From Clostridia bacterium (lineage in GTDB: Bacteria; Bacillota; Clostridia; Oscillospirales; Acutalibacteraceae): a DNA stretch of 64,000 bases. The notes beneath the pieces were generated by a model, which did no database searches, was not told the DNA's origin, and saw only the letters and a program-made list of their open reading frames with translations. This document shows, in pieces, positions 16,022-24,797 of this stretch; position 1 is the first letter of the stretch; every line of letters begins with the position of its first letter. Location: assembly GCA_017379935.1 (NCBI GenBank), contig JAFNVC010000028.1, forward strand, positions 1-64,000. Direction: 5' to 3'. Both the position numbers and the translations under genes were made by a program.

Positions 16022-16675
16022 TTATGCCTTTTTTCTGTGGAATTTAATCGGAATTGCGGGCACGCCGACCGCCGTGCAGTCGGACGGAAGATTGCGGATA
16101 ACCGCGGAGCCTGCGCCAACGATTGTATTTTTTTCAACCGTGAGTCCCTGAATGATCTGCGAGCCTGTTCCGAGCTCACAGCCGCTTGCGATATGCGTAT
16201 TACCCGAAAGCGTAACGCTCGGGTAAAGGGTGACAAAATCGTCAACGACCGCGTCGTGTCCGACGGTACAGTTGGCACCGATATAAACGTGATTGCCGAT
16301 TTTTATATCAACCGTAATATACGTGTATGCGCAGACAACACAGCCCTCGCCGAAATCAACCTTGTCGCTGTGTATGCAGGCGGGGTCAATGAGTGTTGCG
16401 AATTTTACGGGTGCATACGAAAGAACCTTTTCCGCAACGATTTTTCTTGCCTTCGCGTTACCGATCGCACAAATATAATATGCTTCGGGATATTCAACCA
16501 CAGCTGCCGTTGTTCCGAGCACGGTATAACCGCTGACTGAGGTACCTGTCAGCTCCGCGTTATCGTCAATAAAGCCGAGAATATTCCATTCGGGGGAGAC
16601 AGCGTTGATTCTTTCGGCAATCCACATTGCTTCTCTGCCGAGACCGCCCGAGCCTATAATTATCAGATCCTTCAT
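16022..16675 (-). CDS. Sugar O/N-acyltransferase, NeuD/PglD type
   Basis: The 217-residue protein joins an N-terminal Rossmann-like domain (IIIGSGGLGREAMWIAE, about 5-21) to a left-handed beta-helix with hexapeptide repeats (about 95-205, for example IKIGNHVYIGANCTVGHDA). NeuD and PglD proteins acetylate sialic acid precursors or UDP-bound amino sugars with acetyl-CoA. H139 in CTVGHDA is a likely catalytic histidine by family analogy. The gene follows mutS2 by 10 bp with AGGAGAT as ribosome site, so it is the last gene of the housekeeping operon. This is an odd place for a glycan enzyme. Confidence 0.85.
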   Translation of the reverse strand: MKDLIIIGSGGLGREAMWIAERINAVSPEWNILGFIDDNAELTGTSVSGYTVLGTTAAVVEYPEAYYICAIGNAKARKIVAEKVLSYAPVKFATLIDPACIHSDKVDFGEGCVVCAYTYITVDIKIGNHVYIGANCTVGHDAVVDDFVTLYPSVTLSGNTHIASGCELGTGSQIIQGLTVEKNTIVGAGSAVIRNLPSDCTAVGVPAIPIKFHRKKA

Positions 16676-16685
16676 TCTGTATCTC

Positions 16686-19076
16686 CTATCTGAGTGTAAC
16701 TATGCTTACTCCGTCCTCACCTTCGCCGAAGGTACCCAGACGGTGAGATTTAACGAACGTGCTTTTTTTGAGATATTCGCGCACAGCGGCACGGAGAACG
16801 CCCGTTCCCTTGCCGTGGATTACAGTAAATTCACCGATTCCCATACGAAGCGCGTGGTCGATATAACGGTCAAGCTCGAGGATACCCTCGTCAACCGTCA
16901 TTCCGCGAAGGTCAAGGCTCGTCTGTGCGGACATATTCATCTTGCTTTCCATTCTGCCCGTTGCGACGGTTCGCTTGCCGACTGTCTGCTGCTTCTTCTG
17001 CTTTTCAACAAGTCGGAGCGTCTTTTCCTTGACGCGGGTTTTCATCGTACCCATCTGCACGGTTACGAGACCTTTTTTATCCGCGAGAGTAACGACGGTT
17101 GCCTCGTTGCCGATATCCGCGATAATAACGCTGTCACCGACCTTGAGCGGGCGGGGAAGAACATAATCCTCGTCGCTGTCGAGTGTTCCGATGATCGGGT
17201 CGGCGGCGGAGTCGATTGCATCGATACCCTTTTTGACCGCCGCTCTTGCACGGCGCGCCATTTCTACAGCATCCTTTTCCTTGGCCTGCTGCTTGCGAAG
17301 CTCCTCAAGCTCATTAAGAAGCTGATAAGCCTCGCGCTTTGCCTGCTCTGTTATCCGCAATGCCTGTGCCTTGGCGTTTTCCATTTCTTTTTCGCGCATC
17401 GTCTGAATGTCCGCCTTCATCTGCTTTGCTTTTTCAAGCTCTCTGTCGGCGGCGGCGCGTATTTTAAGAGCCTCGTTGTGCTCCTCTTCCATCCTTTTAC
17501 GGCTTTGCTCGAGTCGGTCAACAACGTCCTCGAAGCGTGTGTTTTCGGTCGAAACAAGCTCCTGCGCGTGCTCGATAACGCTGTCGGAAAGACCGAGCCT
17601 CTGCGAAATCGCAAAAGCGTTTGAGCGTCCGGGCACACCTATAAGCAGGCGGTATGTAGGACGAAGCGACTGTACGTCAAACTCACAGCTTCCGTTAGTT
17701 ACGCCGGGTGTCTGGAGCGCATAAGCCTTAAGCTCGGCATAGTGGGTGGTCGATGCAATTTTTGCGCCCTGATTTCTCAGCTGCTCAAGAATTGCAATCG
17801 CGAGTGCCGCGCCCTCAACGGGGTCAGTGCCTGCGCCAAGCTCGTCGATGAGAACGAGACTGCTGTCGTCAGCCTCATCAAGAATTTTTATGATATTCGT
17901 CATATGTGACGAGAAGGTCGAGAGCGACTGCTCGATGCTCTGCTCGTCGCCGATGTCTGCAAGTACCTTTGAAAAAACGGAGATTTTGCTTCTGTCATCA
18001 ACGGGGAGCATAAGACCGCACATCGCCATAAGCGAAAGCAGACCGATGGTTTTTATCGAAACCGTTTTACCGCCCGTGTTGGGACCCGTGATAACGATTG
18101 TGTCAAAGTCCTTGCCGAGCTGAATGTCAACGGCAACGACCTTCTTCTTATCGATGAGCGGATGTCTCGCACGGCGAAGCTCGATAACTCCCTCGTCGTT
18201 CATTTCGGGCACGGATGCCTTCATCGCATAGGCAAGCTGTGCCTTTGCAAAAATGAGGTTGAGCTCGACAGCACATTCGTAGCTGCTTTTGATAGCATTC
18301 GCGAAGCTGCCGACGGTTGCGGAAAGCTCTGCGAGGATACGGTCAATTTCGTCCTCCTCCTGATTTTTGAGGAGCTTTATCTGATTGTTTGCTTCAACAA
18401 TCGGCATCGGCTCGATGAAAATTGTTGCGCCGCTTGCCGAGGAATCGTGAACGAGACCGGGGATTTCGCCGCGGTATTCGTTCTTGACGGGGACAACGTA
18501 GCGTCCGTTACGCATCGTGATGATGTTGTCCTGAAGATATTTGGAATAGTTTGAATTGTGAGTGTATTTGCCGAGCTGCTCTCTGACCTTGCTTTCCTGC
18601 GCCTTGATTTTACGGCGGATATCGGCAAGCAGGGGAGAAGCGTTATCGGCAATTTCTTCCTCTGAAATAATCGCGCTTGTGATTGTCTCTTCGAGGTATT
18701 TATTCGGCACAAGTGCGGAAAAATAAATATCGAGAATTGTTTCAACGCCCTCGTTAGTGCTGCGCCAGCTGATAATATTTCTGATAACGCGCAGAACACC
18801 CGCGATGTCAAGAAGCTCGCGCAGGCTTAAGGTGCTGCCCGCGTCCGCACGGAAAAGCGCGTTGTTGACGTTTGTCAGTCCGCCGAAGGACGGGCCTCCG
18901 AAGCGCGCAAGAAGCATATGCGCATCTCTCGTCTGATTCATCAGAGCCTGCGCACTGTCAAGGTCGGTCTCGGGGGTAAGCTCAAGCGCGGCAAGACGCG
19001 CATCCTCACACGAGGTGTGAGAAGCGAGCATACCGAGAACCTTATCGAGTTCAAGCGATTTATGATGTCTGTTCAT
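16686..19076 (-). CDS. mutS2: Endonuclease MutS2
   Basis: MutS2 limits homologous recombination and, in Firmicutes, rescues collided ribosomes. The 796-residue protein has the MutS core without mismatch-reading domain I. It shows Walker A GPNTGGKT and Walker B LVLIDELGAGTDP. A long coiled-coil region follows (about 515-630), and a C-terminal Smr nuclease domain (about 720-796) contains LDLRGM and HGKGTGVLR. Length is normal for the family. It starts 5 bp after recO with AAGGA upstream. Confidence 0.96.
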   Translation of the reverse strand: MNRHHKSLELDKVLGMLASHTSCEDARLAALELTPETDLDSAQALMNQTRDAHMLLARFGGPSFGGLTNVNNALFRADAGSTLSLRELLDIAGVLRVIRNIISWRSTNEGVETILDIYFSALVPNKYLEETITSAIISEEEIADNASPLLADIRRKIKAQESKVREQLGKYTHNSNYSKYLQDNIITMRNGRYVVPVKNEYRGEIPGLVHDSSASGATIFIEPMPIVEANNQIKLLKNQEEDEIDRILAELSATVGSFANAIKSSYECAVELNLIFAKAQLAYAMKASVPEMNDEGVIELRRARHPLIDKKKVVAVDIQLGKDFDTIVITGPNTGGKTVSIKTIGLLSLMAMCGLMLPVDDRSKISVFSKVLADIGDEQSIEQSLSTFSSHMTNIIKILDEADDSSLVLIDELGAGTDPVEGAALAIAILEQLRNQGAKIASTTHYAELKAYALQTPGVTNGSCEFDVQSLRPTYRLLIGVPGRSNAFAISQRLGLSDSVIEHAQELVSTENTRFEDVVDRLEQSRKRMEEEHNEALKIRAAADRELEKAKQMKADIQTMREKEMENAKAQALRITEQAKREAYQLLNELEELRKQQAKEKDAVEMARRARAAVKKGIDAIDSAADPIIGTLDSDEDYVLPRPLKVGDSVIIADIGNEATVVTLADKKGLVTVQMGTMKTRVKEKTLRLVEKQKKQQTVGKRTVATGRMESKMNMSAQTSLDLRGMTVDEGILELDRYIDHALRMGIGEFTVIHGKGTGVLRAAVREYLKKSTFVKSHRLGTFGEGEDGVSIVTLR

Positions 19077-19081
19077 ATCGC

Positions 19082-19822
19082 TTATCCTTTCATCATCTTG
19101 TAAAAATCTAGGGTTTTAAGCTTTTTTGCCGTCTGTGTCAGCAGGAACTTTTCCGTCACGTCCGCGAGAAAGCTCATACTTTCCTCAGGAAGGGTGAAGC
19201 TGAAAAGCTTTGCGTTTTCGACATAGCAGATATGTCTCATTGCGGAAAGAACGCCGTTCGGCAAGGCGATGCAGGTGTGATCTTTTACACATTCACCGCA
19301 AAAAATCTGACCCTCAACGGGGCTGAAAAACATTCCGCCGTCCGAAAACTCACTGCAGTCACCGCAGGCGACAAGATCGGGCATATAACCCGAAAGGCTC
19401 ATCATCCTCAGCTCGACGATTGCTTTAAGCTGAGCGTGTGAGCGCTTGTTTTTTGAAAGCATATGTAAAGCGTTGAGAACGAGCTTGAGATATTCGTCAG
19501 CGTCATCCTCAACGGGGGCAAGCTCGCCCGCAAGCTCACAGAAATACTGCGCGAGCGAAAGTGCCTCAATGTCGTTTCTTAAATCGAAAAAAATCTCTAT
19601 CGGCTGTGCCTCGTCAATCGAGTAGGCATCCTTGCCGCGGTAGATGGAAAATTTGCCGTATGCAAAAAGCTGAGTCGCGCTCTGCGACTTGCTTTTTATC
19701 CTTTTTGCACCGCGCACGAAAGCGCGCAGCACGCCGTAGTCACGGGTGAGTATGGTAACAAGACGGTCATCCTCGCCCGTCTGCTGTTCCCTTATTATCA
19801 ATCCGTCCGTGCTCAGTTTCAT
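19082..19822 (-). CDS. recO: DNA repair protein RecO
   Basis: RecO loads RecA on single-stranded DNA in the RecFOR pathway. The 246-residue protein begins with an OB fold (about 1-80) and has a four-cysteine zinc finger, CGDC and, further on, CGEC, near 150-178. Its length is normal for the family. The start MKLSTDGLIIREQ is preferred to a longer in-frame start because it matches the family N-terminus and has GGGAG upstream. Its first 56 bases overlap the end of yqzL in another frame. Confidence 0.93.
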   Translation of the reverse strand: MKLSTDGLIIREQQTGEDDRLVTILTRDYGVLRAFVRGAKRIKSKSQSATQLFAYGKFSIYRGKDAYSIDEAQPIEIFFDLRNDIEALSLAQYFCELAGELAPVEDDADEYLKLVLNALHMLSKNKRSHAQLKAIVELRMMSLSGYMPDLVACGDCSEFSDGGMFFSPVEGQIFCGECVKDHTCIALPNGVLSAMRHICYVENAKLFSFTLPEESMSFLADVTEKFLLTQTAKKLKTLDFYKMMKG

Positions 19823-19925
19823 TTGCCGTCTCCCGTGAAATGTGTTTGTATTGCAGATAGTCGCAAATCTTACCGCTCTGTGCAAATTTGTCCCAGGCGG
19901 CAAGCTCCTTGAAGTTTGTGTTCAT
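19767..19925 (-). CDS. yqzL: YqzL-like small protein
   Basis: A 52-codon gene lies between era and recO, exactly where Bacillus subtilis has yqzL. Its core WDKFAQSGKICDYLQYK fits the YqzL pattern of Trp, Phe, small-Gly and YLxYK. GGAGGGA stands 8 bp before the ATG at 19923-19925. The last 56 bases overlap recO in another frame, so the C-terminal part (after about residue 33) may be poorly constrained. Function of YqzL is unknown. A hairpin at 19931-19964 can cover its ribosome site. Confidence 0.8.
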   Translation of the reverse strand: MNTNFKELAAWDKFAQSGKICDYLQYKHISRETANETEHGRIDNKGTADGRG

Positions 19926-19930
19926 AAAAT

Positions 19931-19964
19931 ATCCCTCCGAACATTATTGTTTGCAGGGAGGGAT
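19931..19964 (-). promoter_or_regulatory. Hairpin that can mask the yqzL ribosome site
   Basis: On the minus strand, ATCCCTCC (from 19957-19964) is the perfect complement of GGAGGGAT (from 19931-19938), with an 18-nt loop. The second arm contains the yqzL Shine-Dalgarno. Read on the plus strand it looks like a terminator with TTTTTT, but no plus-strand gene lies upstream. Confidence 0.55.
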
Positions 19965-19977
19965 TTTTTATTATATT

Positions 19978-20865
19978 TTAATCAAGACCAAAATTATGAA
20001 TTAAGCCCTCGCGGTTACGCCAGCCCTCTTTGACCTTTACCCAGCAACGAAGGTTGACCTTGCACATAAAGAAATTTTCCATATCCTCACGCGCTCTTGT
20101 GGAAACACGCTTGAGCATTGCGCCGCCCTTGCCGATGATGATTCCCTTATGGCTGTCCTTTTCGCAATAGATTATTGCTTCGACGTCCATAATGTCCGAA
20201 TCCTCGCGCTCGCGCATTTTTTCGATGCTGACTGCAACACCGTGCGGAATTTCACGGTCGAGGTTGCGAAGGAGCTTTTCGCGGATCATTTCTGCGGCAA
20301 GCACTCTTTCGGGCTGGTCGGTGAGAGTATCCTCGGGGAAGAAGAATACGCTTTCCTCTGCAAGCTTGTTGAGCTCACCGAGGAGTGCATCCGTATTGAT
20401 GCCCCTCATAGCGGATACGGGTACGATTGCCTCGAAATCATATACCTGTGAAAGCTCGGCAATTCTCGTCATCAGCACTTCCTTTTCGGGAAGGGTATCA
20501 ACCTTGTTGATTGCGAGAATCACGGGCATTTTAAGCTTTTTGAATTTTTCTATCAGCTCAAGCTCAGCAGGACGCAATTCTCCCTGAGGCTCAACAACGA
20601 ACAGACAGGCGTCGACACCTGCAACGCTGTCGCTGACCGCCTGAACCATTTTTTCGCCAAGCTTGGTCTTCGGTCTGTGGAAGCCGGGAGTGTCGGTGAA
20701 AACGAGCTGAGTGTCGCCCTCGGTAAGGACGCCCATAATTTTTGTACGCGTTGTCTGCGGTTTTTCGGAAACAATCGCGATTTTTTGTCCGAGTAAACGG
20801 TTAAGTATCGAGGATTTGCCGACATTAGGGCAACCCACAATCGCAATAAATGCGGTTTTAGTCAT
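19978..20865 (-). CDS. era: GTPase Era
   Basis: Era is an essential GTPase that binds 16S rRNA during small-subunit maturation. The 295-residue protein has G1 GCPNVGKS, G3 DTPG and G4 NKVD, then a C-terminal KH domain with IIIGKGGAMLKR (about 245-256). The start overlaps the ybeY stop by one base (TGATG), indicating coupling. The ybeY-era order agrees with conserved Firmicutes gene order and with a shared role in 16S rRNA 3' end processing. Confidence 0.97.
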   Translation of the reverse strand: MTKTAFIAIVGCPNVGKSSILNRLLGQKIAIVSEKPQTTRTKIMGVLTEGDTQLVFTDTPGFHRPKTKLGEKMVQAVSDSVAGVDACLFVVEPQGELRPAELELIEKFKKLKMPVILAINKVDTLPEKEVLMTRIAELSQVYDFEAIVPVSAMRGINTDALLGELNKLAEESVFFFPEDTLTDQPERVLAAEMIREKLLRNLDREIPHGVAVSIEKMREREDSDIMDVEAIIYCEKDSHKGIIIGKGGAMLKRVSTRAREDMENFFMCKVNLRCWVKVKEGWRNREGLIHNFGLD

Positions 20866-21371
20866 CAGATTTCCTCCGTGTAATAGCTGTCGCTTCTTTT
20901 AAGTCCGAGCTGTGTAAGAACTGCCTCTTCCTTTTCGCGCATACGCACCATTTCGAGTCCGCCGTTCTCGTGGTCATAGCCGAGAAGGTGGAACATTGAA
21001 TGAACCGTAAGGAAAGCAATCTCACGCTGAAGAGAATGGTCGTAGAGCTTGGACTGCATAATAGCGTGCTCGATGGAAATTACGATATCGCCGAGCATCT
21101 TTGCGCCCGTGTCGTGGTTGATGTCGTAAACTCCGTTTTCACCGAGAGGGAAGGAAAGCACGTCCGTGCTGTTATCGACGTTGCGGAATTCCTTGTTGAG
21201 CTGATGGATGATTTCATCATTGACGAAGCGCACGCTGATTTCAGCCGAGCCCTCGAAATTCTCGTTAATCAGAACAGCGTTACAGCAACGGCGGACAAGC
21301 ATTCTTACACCTGTAGGAATGCGGATGTCCTTCTGATCATTCGTGATTATTACCTTGATTTTATCTGTCAT
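20865..21371 (-). CDS. ybeY: Endoribonuclease YbeY
   Basis: YbeY is a metal-dependent RNase in 16S rRNA 3' end maturation and ribosome quality control. The 168-residue protein has the HxxxHxxxxxH zinc motif as HSMFHLLGYDH (about 124-134). The start codon overlaps the end of phoH by 4 bp (ATGA), so translation is coupled. Confidence 0.95.
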   Translation of the reverse strand: MTDKIKVIITNDQKDIRIPTGVRMLVRRCCNAVLINENFEGSAEISVRFVNDEIIHQLNKEFRNVDNSTDVLSFPLGENGVYDINHDTGAKMLGDIVISIEHAIMQSKLYDHSLQREIAFLTVHSMFHLLGYDHENGGLEMVRMREKEEAVLTQLGLKRSDSYYTEEI

Positions 21372-22333
21372 TTTCTTTTCCTTGCCTCCTCATATTTTTC
21401 GTAAGCCTTGATGATGTCCTGAACCAGCTTGTGGCGGACAACATCCTTTTCGGAAAAATGTACTATTTTAACATCTTCTACGTTTTTCAGAATTCTTGTC
21501 GCTTCGATAAGACCCGAGCGCTTGCCGTCGGGAAGGTCGATCTGGGTGATGTCACCCGTGACAACCATTTTTGAATTGAAGCCGAGACGCGTCAGGAACA
21601 TTTTCATCTGCTCGGGGGTGGTGTTCTGCGCCTCGTCAAGGATAACGAAGCTGTCATCGAGTGTTCGTCCTCGCATATAGGCGAGGGGAGCAACCTCGAT
21701 GCTTCCGCGCTCCTGATAGCGCTGGAAGGTCTCTGCGCCGAGCATATCGAACAGCGCATCGTAAAGCGGTCTCAGATACGGGTCAACCTTCTGCTGAAGA
21801 TCACCGGGAAGGAAGCCGAGCTTTTCGCCCGCTTCAACTGCGGGACGGGTGAGGATAATACGGTTGATTTCCTTTGCGCGGAAGGCGCTGACCGCCATCG
21901 CGACGGCAAGGTAGGTTTTACCTGTACCTGCGGGGCCGACACCGATTGTGATTGTGTTTTCGTCAATCGCGCGGACGTATTTTTCCTGACCGATTGTCTT
22001 GGGCTTGACAGGTCTGCCCTTTGTGGTGATGCAGATACAGTCGCCGCTCATCTGTCTGAGCTTATCCTCTGCGCCGTCATCGACGAGCGATGTTACGTAG
22101 CGCACGTTCTGCTCGTTGAGAGCCTCGCCCTTATTGATAAGACCGAGCAGTCCGTTGATTGCTCTTGCGGCAAGGGATACCTTATCCGCTTCACCGCTGA
22201 TTTTAAGGTCAGAGCCGCGGCAGACAACGTTGACCGAATATTTTTTCTCTATAAGCTTTATGTTTTCGTCAAAGCTGCCGAAAAGACTGACGGCCTGCTC
22301 CATACGGTCAAAGTTGATTATCTGCTCGAACAA
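21368..22333 (-). CDS. phoH: PhoH family ATPase
   Basis: The 321-residue protein has an N-terminal KH-like part (about 30-75) and a PhoH ATPase domain with Walker A GPAGTGKT (133-140) and Walker B FVILDEAQN. It is thought to act in RNA metabolism with YbeY, its neighbour in most Firmicutes. The start is a TTG at 22331-22333, backed by AGAGAGG eight bases upstream; the next in-frame ATG is ten codons later. It is the first gene of the minus-strand operon running to 16022. Confidence 0.94.
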   Translation of the reverse strand: MFEQIINFDRMEQAVSLFGSFDENIKLIEKKYSVNVVCRGSDLKISGEADKVSLAARAINGLLGLINKGEALNEQNVRYVTSLVDDGAEDKLRQMSGDCICITTKGRPVKPKTIGQEKYVRAIDENTITIGVGPAGTGKTYLAVAMAVSAFRAKEINRIILTRPAVEAGEKLGFLPGDLQQKVDPYLRPLYDALFDMLGAETFQRYQERGSIEVAPLAYMRGRTLDDSFVILDEAQNTTPEQMKMFLTRLGFNSKMVVTGDITQIDLPDGKRSGLIEATRILKNVEDVKIVHFSEKDVVRHKLVQDIIKAYEKYEEARKRK

Positions 22334-22402
22334 AAGGATGACCTCTCTTTGCGGGATTGTTTTTTTGGCGGAACCTGATACATTTAATTTCCACCAAACC
22401 TT

Positions 22403-22430
22403 ATTATATCATACATCTCATAAAAAGTCA
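22403..22430 (-). promoter_or_regulatory. Promoter of the phoH operon
   Basis: Minus-strand TATAAT (22403-22408) has a 16-bp spacer to AAGTCA complement (TGACTT, 22425-22430). Confidence 0.6.
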
Positions 22431-22520
22431 TTTAAAAATTGAAAAATCACAAGAATTTTTGCACATAATTTTTACTCCTCATTTGGACATTTTGCATACA
22501 GTAAAATAATCAAAACAATC

Positions 22521-22549
22521 TTGACTATTTACGATAAATTTGGTATCCT
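22521..22549 (+). promoter_or_regulatory. Promoter of the small membrane-protein gene
   Basis: TTGACT (22521-22526) and TATCCT (22544-22549), 17-bp spacer. Confidence 0.65.
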
Positions 22550-22589
22550 ATATTAGATAATGGAAGTATGCAAAAGAGGAGGTATGGAT

Positions 22590-22880
22590 ATGAGCAAAAA
22601 GAAGCGTAATTCAGCAGAGTCTGAAGTTATCAAGGAGCGTCTTACTCTCCCGTGGCTCATCATTTCTATCGCTTCGATTGTTTCGTTTATGGCGTTCCTC
22701 ATTGCGATGTTTTTCCAGTTCCATACAGCGGTGTTCTTTGCCGTGTTCCTTCTTGTTATCGCTTCCGCTGTTTTTCTTGACGGACTTCACAAGAAGAAGC
22801 AGAATTATATTTCCGGAAACATCAACTTCATTATGACAATTCTCTGTATCATCTGTGCGGTGGTTGTCATCAGCATGTAA
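22590..22880 (+). CDS. Small membrane protein of unknown family
   Basis: I do not recognise a named family. The 96-residue protein has a charged cytoplasmic start (MSKKKRNSAESEV) and three hydrophobic segments at about 23-43, 46-62 and 76-95. GAGGAGG ends seven bases before the ATG at 22590, which favours this start over ATGs at 22560 and 22584. A weak AAAGGC/GCCTTT hairpin separates it from the next gene, which may be partly co-transcribed. Confidence 0.7.
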   Translation: MSKKKRNSAESEVIKERLTLPWLIISIASIVSFMAFLIAMFFQFHTAVFFAVFLLVIASAVFLDGLHKKKQNYISGNINFIMTILCIICAVVVISM

Positions 22881-22943
22881 CAATGTGCAAAAGGCGGTAC
22901 GGAAGCTGCCTTTGAATAAAAAATCAAAACGGAGGTAATCCCA

Positions 22944-23930
22944 ATGAAAGAGACAATAATCAAGTCCGTTACCGCTATCATTTGTGTTGTAGTTCTCTGC
23001 ATCACATCATCAGTAGCAATCGGCAACTACAGCGATGCTGTCAAGGAGGCTGCAAAGCTTGCTCCCACAGTATCAGCAGGCAGCAACGTGTCAACTGACG
23101 ACAACGCTGATGTTCCTTCAGACGACACAGCAGCTGACGTTCCTTCAGACGATACAGCAGCTGACGTTCCCGCTGATGACACAGTAACAGATGCTCCTGC
23201 AGCTGACGACACAGCAACAGACGCAACAACACCCGATGCAGGCACAACAGATGCTCCTGCAGCTGACGACAAGAAGCCTGCTGCTATGACAAAGGCTGAC
23301 GTTATCAAGCTCTTCAATGCAGAGACAGCTAAGGCTGCCAAGGGCTCTTACAAGATCACAAGAGGCGGTAAGTTCGTTAAGAACATCGATGTTGGTTCAG
23401 CAACAAACGCTCTTAATTCAATCATCCACGGCGTTGACAAGAATGCTTCTCTCGACTCAGTTGTCGGCGGCTTCATCGGTGTTAAGGCACAGCCCATGAC
23501 AGGTACAGTCAAGGCAGGCAAGGTTGACGGCATCGACGCTAAGTATGCTATCAAGGGTATGAGCCTTACTGAGGCTGATGTTACATCCTTCAAGGTAGAC
23601 GGCAACAAGTACACAATCACAATCAAGGATTGTACAACTCCGAACGCTTCAAGTGCATTGGCTCACGCTTCAAATGACTACATTACATTCTCCGAGGTTA
23701 ACCAGAGCATCGCTAACGAGGTTGGCAGCGCAGTTAAGGTTGTTGAGAACGAGTCAAAGGCAAACTACAAGAAGATCACATTTGTTGCAACTATCGTTGA
23801 CGGCAAGATGACAAACCTTGAGTATTCATACACATTCGATGCAACACTTAGCCTCAAGCTCGCTATTATCGGCGCAACAGGTACAGGTGAGGCTGCTATC
23901 ACAGGTAAGTACACAGACATCAAGTACTAA
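22944..23930 (+). CDS. Secreted protein with Asp/Ala/Thr-rich repeat linker, paralogue of 24798-25742
   Basis: No named family is recognised. The 328-residue protein has an N-terminal hydrophobic segment (about 8-27) that is nearly the same as in the protein at 24798-25742. A low-complexity acidic linker (about 50-112) of VPSDDTAAD-type nonapeptides follows. The folded C-terminal domain (about 113-328) is predicted beta-rich, with elements such as KVDGNKYTITIKD and VDGKMTNLEYSYTF. Codon use is strongly biased to GAC, ACA and GCT, suggesting high expression. GGAGGT precedes the ATG. It is probably exposed on the cell surface. Confidence 0.72.
   Translation: MKETIIKSVTAIICVVVLCITSSVAIGNYSDAVKEAAKLAPTVSAGSNVSTDDNADVPSDDTAADVPSDDTAADVPADDTVTDAPAADDTATDATTPDAGTTDAPAADDKKPAAMTKADVIKLFNAETAKAAKGSYKITRGGKFVKNIDVGSATNALNSIIHGVDKNASLDSVVGGFIGVKAQPMTGTVKAGKVDGIDAKYAIKGMSLTEADVTSFKVDGNKYTITIKDCTTPNASSALAHASNDYITFSEVNQSIANEVGSAVKVVENESKANYKKITFVATIVDGKMTNLEYSYTFDATLSLKLAIIGATGTGEAAITGKYTDIKY
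23112..23219 (+). repeat. 27-bp coding tandem repeats
   Basis: Four 27-bp units begin at 23112, 23139, 23166 and 23193. The first two differ at one base. They encode the acidic linker of the protein at 22944-23930 and may vary in copy number. Confidence 0.85.
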
Positions 23931-23945
23931 TCCATACTTAAAATC

Positions 23946-23975
23946 AAGGCATCGTCGCAAGGCGGTGCCTTTTCT
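23946..23975 (+). terminator. Intrinsic terminator
   Basis: AAGGCATCG pairs with CGGTGCCTT, followed by TTCTT. Confidence 0.75.
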
Positions 23976-23993
23976 TCTATGAGGTGTGTTTTT

Positions 23994-24698
23994 ATGATTC
24001 TTTATATTATCAGACACGGCGAGCCGGATTATTCCGTAGGCGCCCTGACCGAAAAGGGTTGGGCACAGGCGGAGGCTGTAGGCAAAAGAATGGCAAAGCT
24101 CGGAGTCAATAAAATTTTTGCGTCCCCGATTCTCCGCGCACAGCAGACCGCTGAGCCTGCCTGCAGAATGCTCGGACTCGAAAAGCAGACCGAGGAATGG
24201 GCTCACGAAATCGGTGACGAGAGGCTTACTCCCTTCCCCGACGGAAAAATGAAATCTATTTCTTTTGTCCAGAATACTTATTTCAGACATAACGGCAACC
24301 TTGACCTGCCGTTTGACAAGGCGTATGAGTGCGAAGGCATAAAGCAGTCGGAAATGAAAAAAGCTGTTGATTATATCGAGAAAAACGGCAACGATTTCCT
24401 CGAAAGACTCGGCTATAAGGAGGAAAACGGAATATACCGAATCGTCCGTCCGAATGACGATAAGGTTGCGCTTTTCTGCCACGCCGCTTTTTCAAGAGCG
24501 TGGGTTTCCGTGCTTCTACATATTCCGCTACACATTATGTGGGCGGGCTTCGACTATGATTATACAGGAGTCACGGTTATTGAATTTGAAAATAACGAAA
24601 ACGGAGTTACCGCACCGAAATGTCTGACTTATGCGGATACGGGACATCTTTATGCCGAGGGCATTGATTCTGCCGTCAATGATATTTCGCAGATGTGA
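23994..24698 (+). CDS. Histidine phosphatase superfamily protein
   Basis: The 234-residue protein belongs to the phosphoglycerate-mutase-like superfamily. The catalytic RHG motif appears near the start (LYIIRHGEPDY), SPILRAQQTAEP gives the second conserved arginine, and FCHAAFSRAW carries the second catalytic histidine. Such proteins remove phosphate from sugars or small metabolites. The substrate cannot be read from the sequence. The ATG at 23994 is chosen because GAGGTG stands about eight bases upstream and the protein then begins directly with the first beta strand. Confidence 0.85.
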   Translation: MILYIIRHGEPDYSVGALTEKGWAQAEAVGKRMAKLGVNKIFASPILRAQQTAEPACRMLGLEKQTEEWAHEIGDERLTPFPDGKMKSISFVQNTYFRHNGNLDLPFDKAYECEGIKQSEMKKAVDYIEKNGNDFLERLGYKEENGIYRIVRPNDDKVALFCHAAFSRAWVSVLLHIPLHIMWAGFDYDYTGVTVIEFENNENGVTAPKCLTYADTGHLYAEGIDSAVNDISQM

Positions 24699-24741
24699 CA
24701 TCAGGATAAATCTGCAACAGTTTTCTGAAAATTTGTATGGA

Positions 24742-24771
24742 TTTACATATAAAAAAGTGATATGATAAAAT
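24742..24771 (+). promoter_or_regulatory. Promoter of the second secreted paralogue
   Basis: TTTACA (24742-24747) and TAAAAT (24766-24771), 18-bp spacer. Confidence 0.55.
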
Positions 24772-24797
24772 CAGTTAAAAAACAGGGGGTCATATCA

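Noticed and set aside
19865-19970. Plus-strand gene before the terminator-like hairpin at 19931-19964
   Set aside because: Frames there lack a ribosome site and overlap era, yqzL and recO on the other strand.
23112-23219. CRISPR-like direct repeats
   Set aside because: The 27-bp units are contiguous, without spacers, and encode an in-frame nonapeptide linker.
23826-24482. Open frame of 218 codons opposite the histidine phosphatase
   Set aside because: Antisense to a clear RHG phosphatase, no ribosome site and crosses a terminator.
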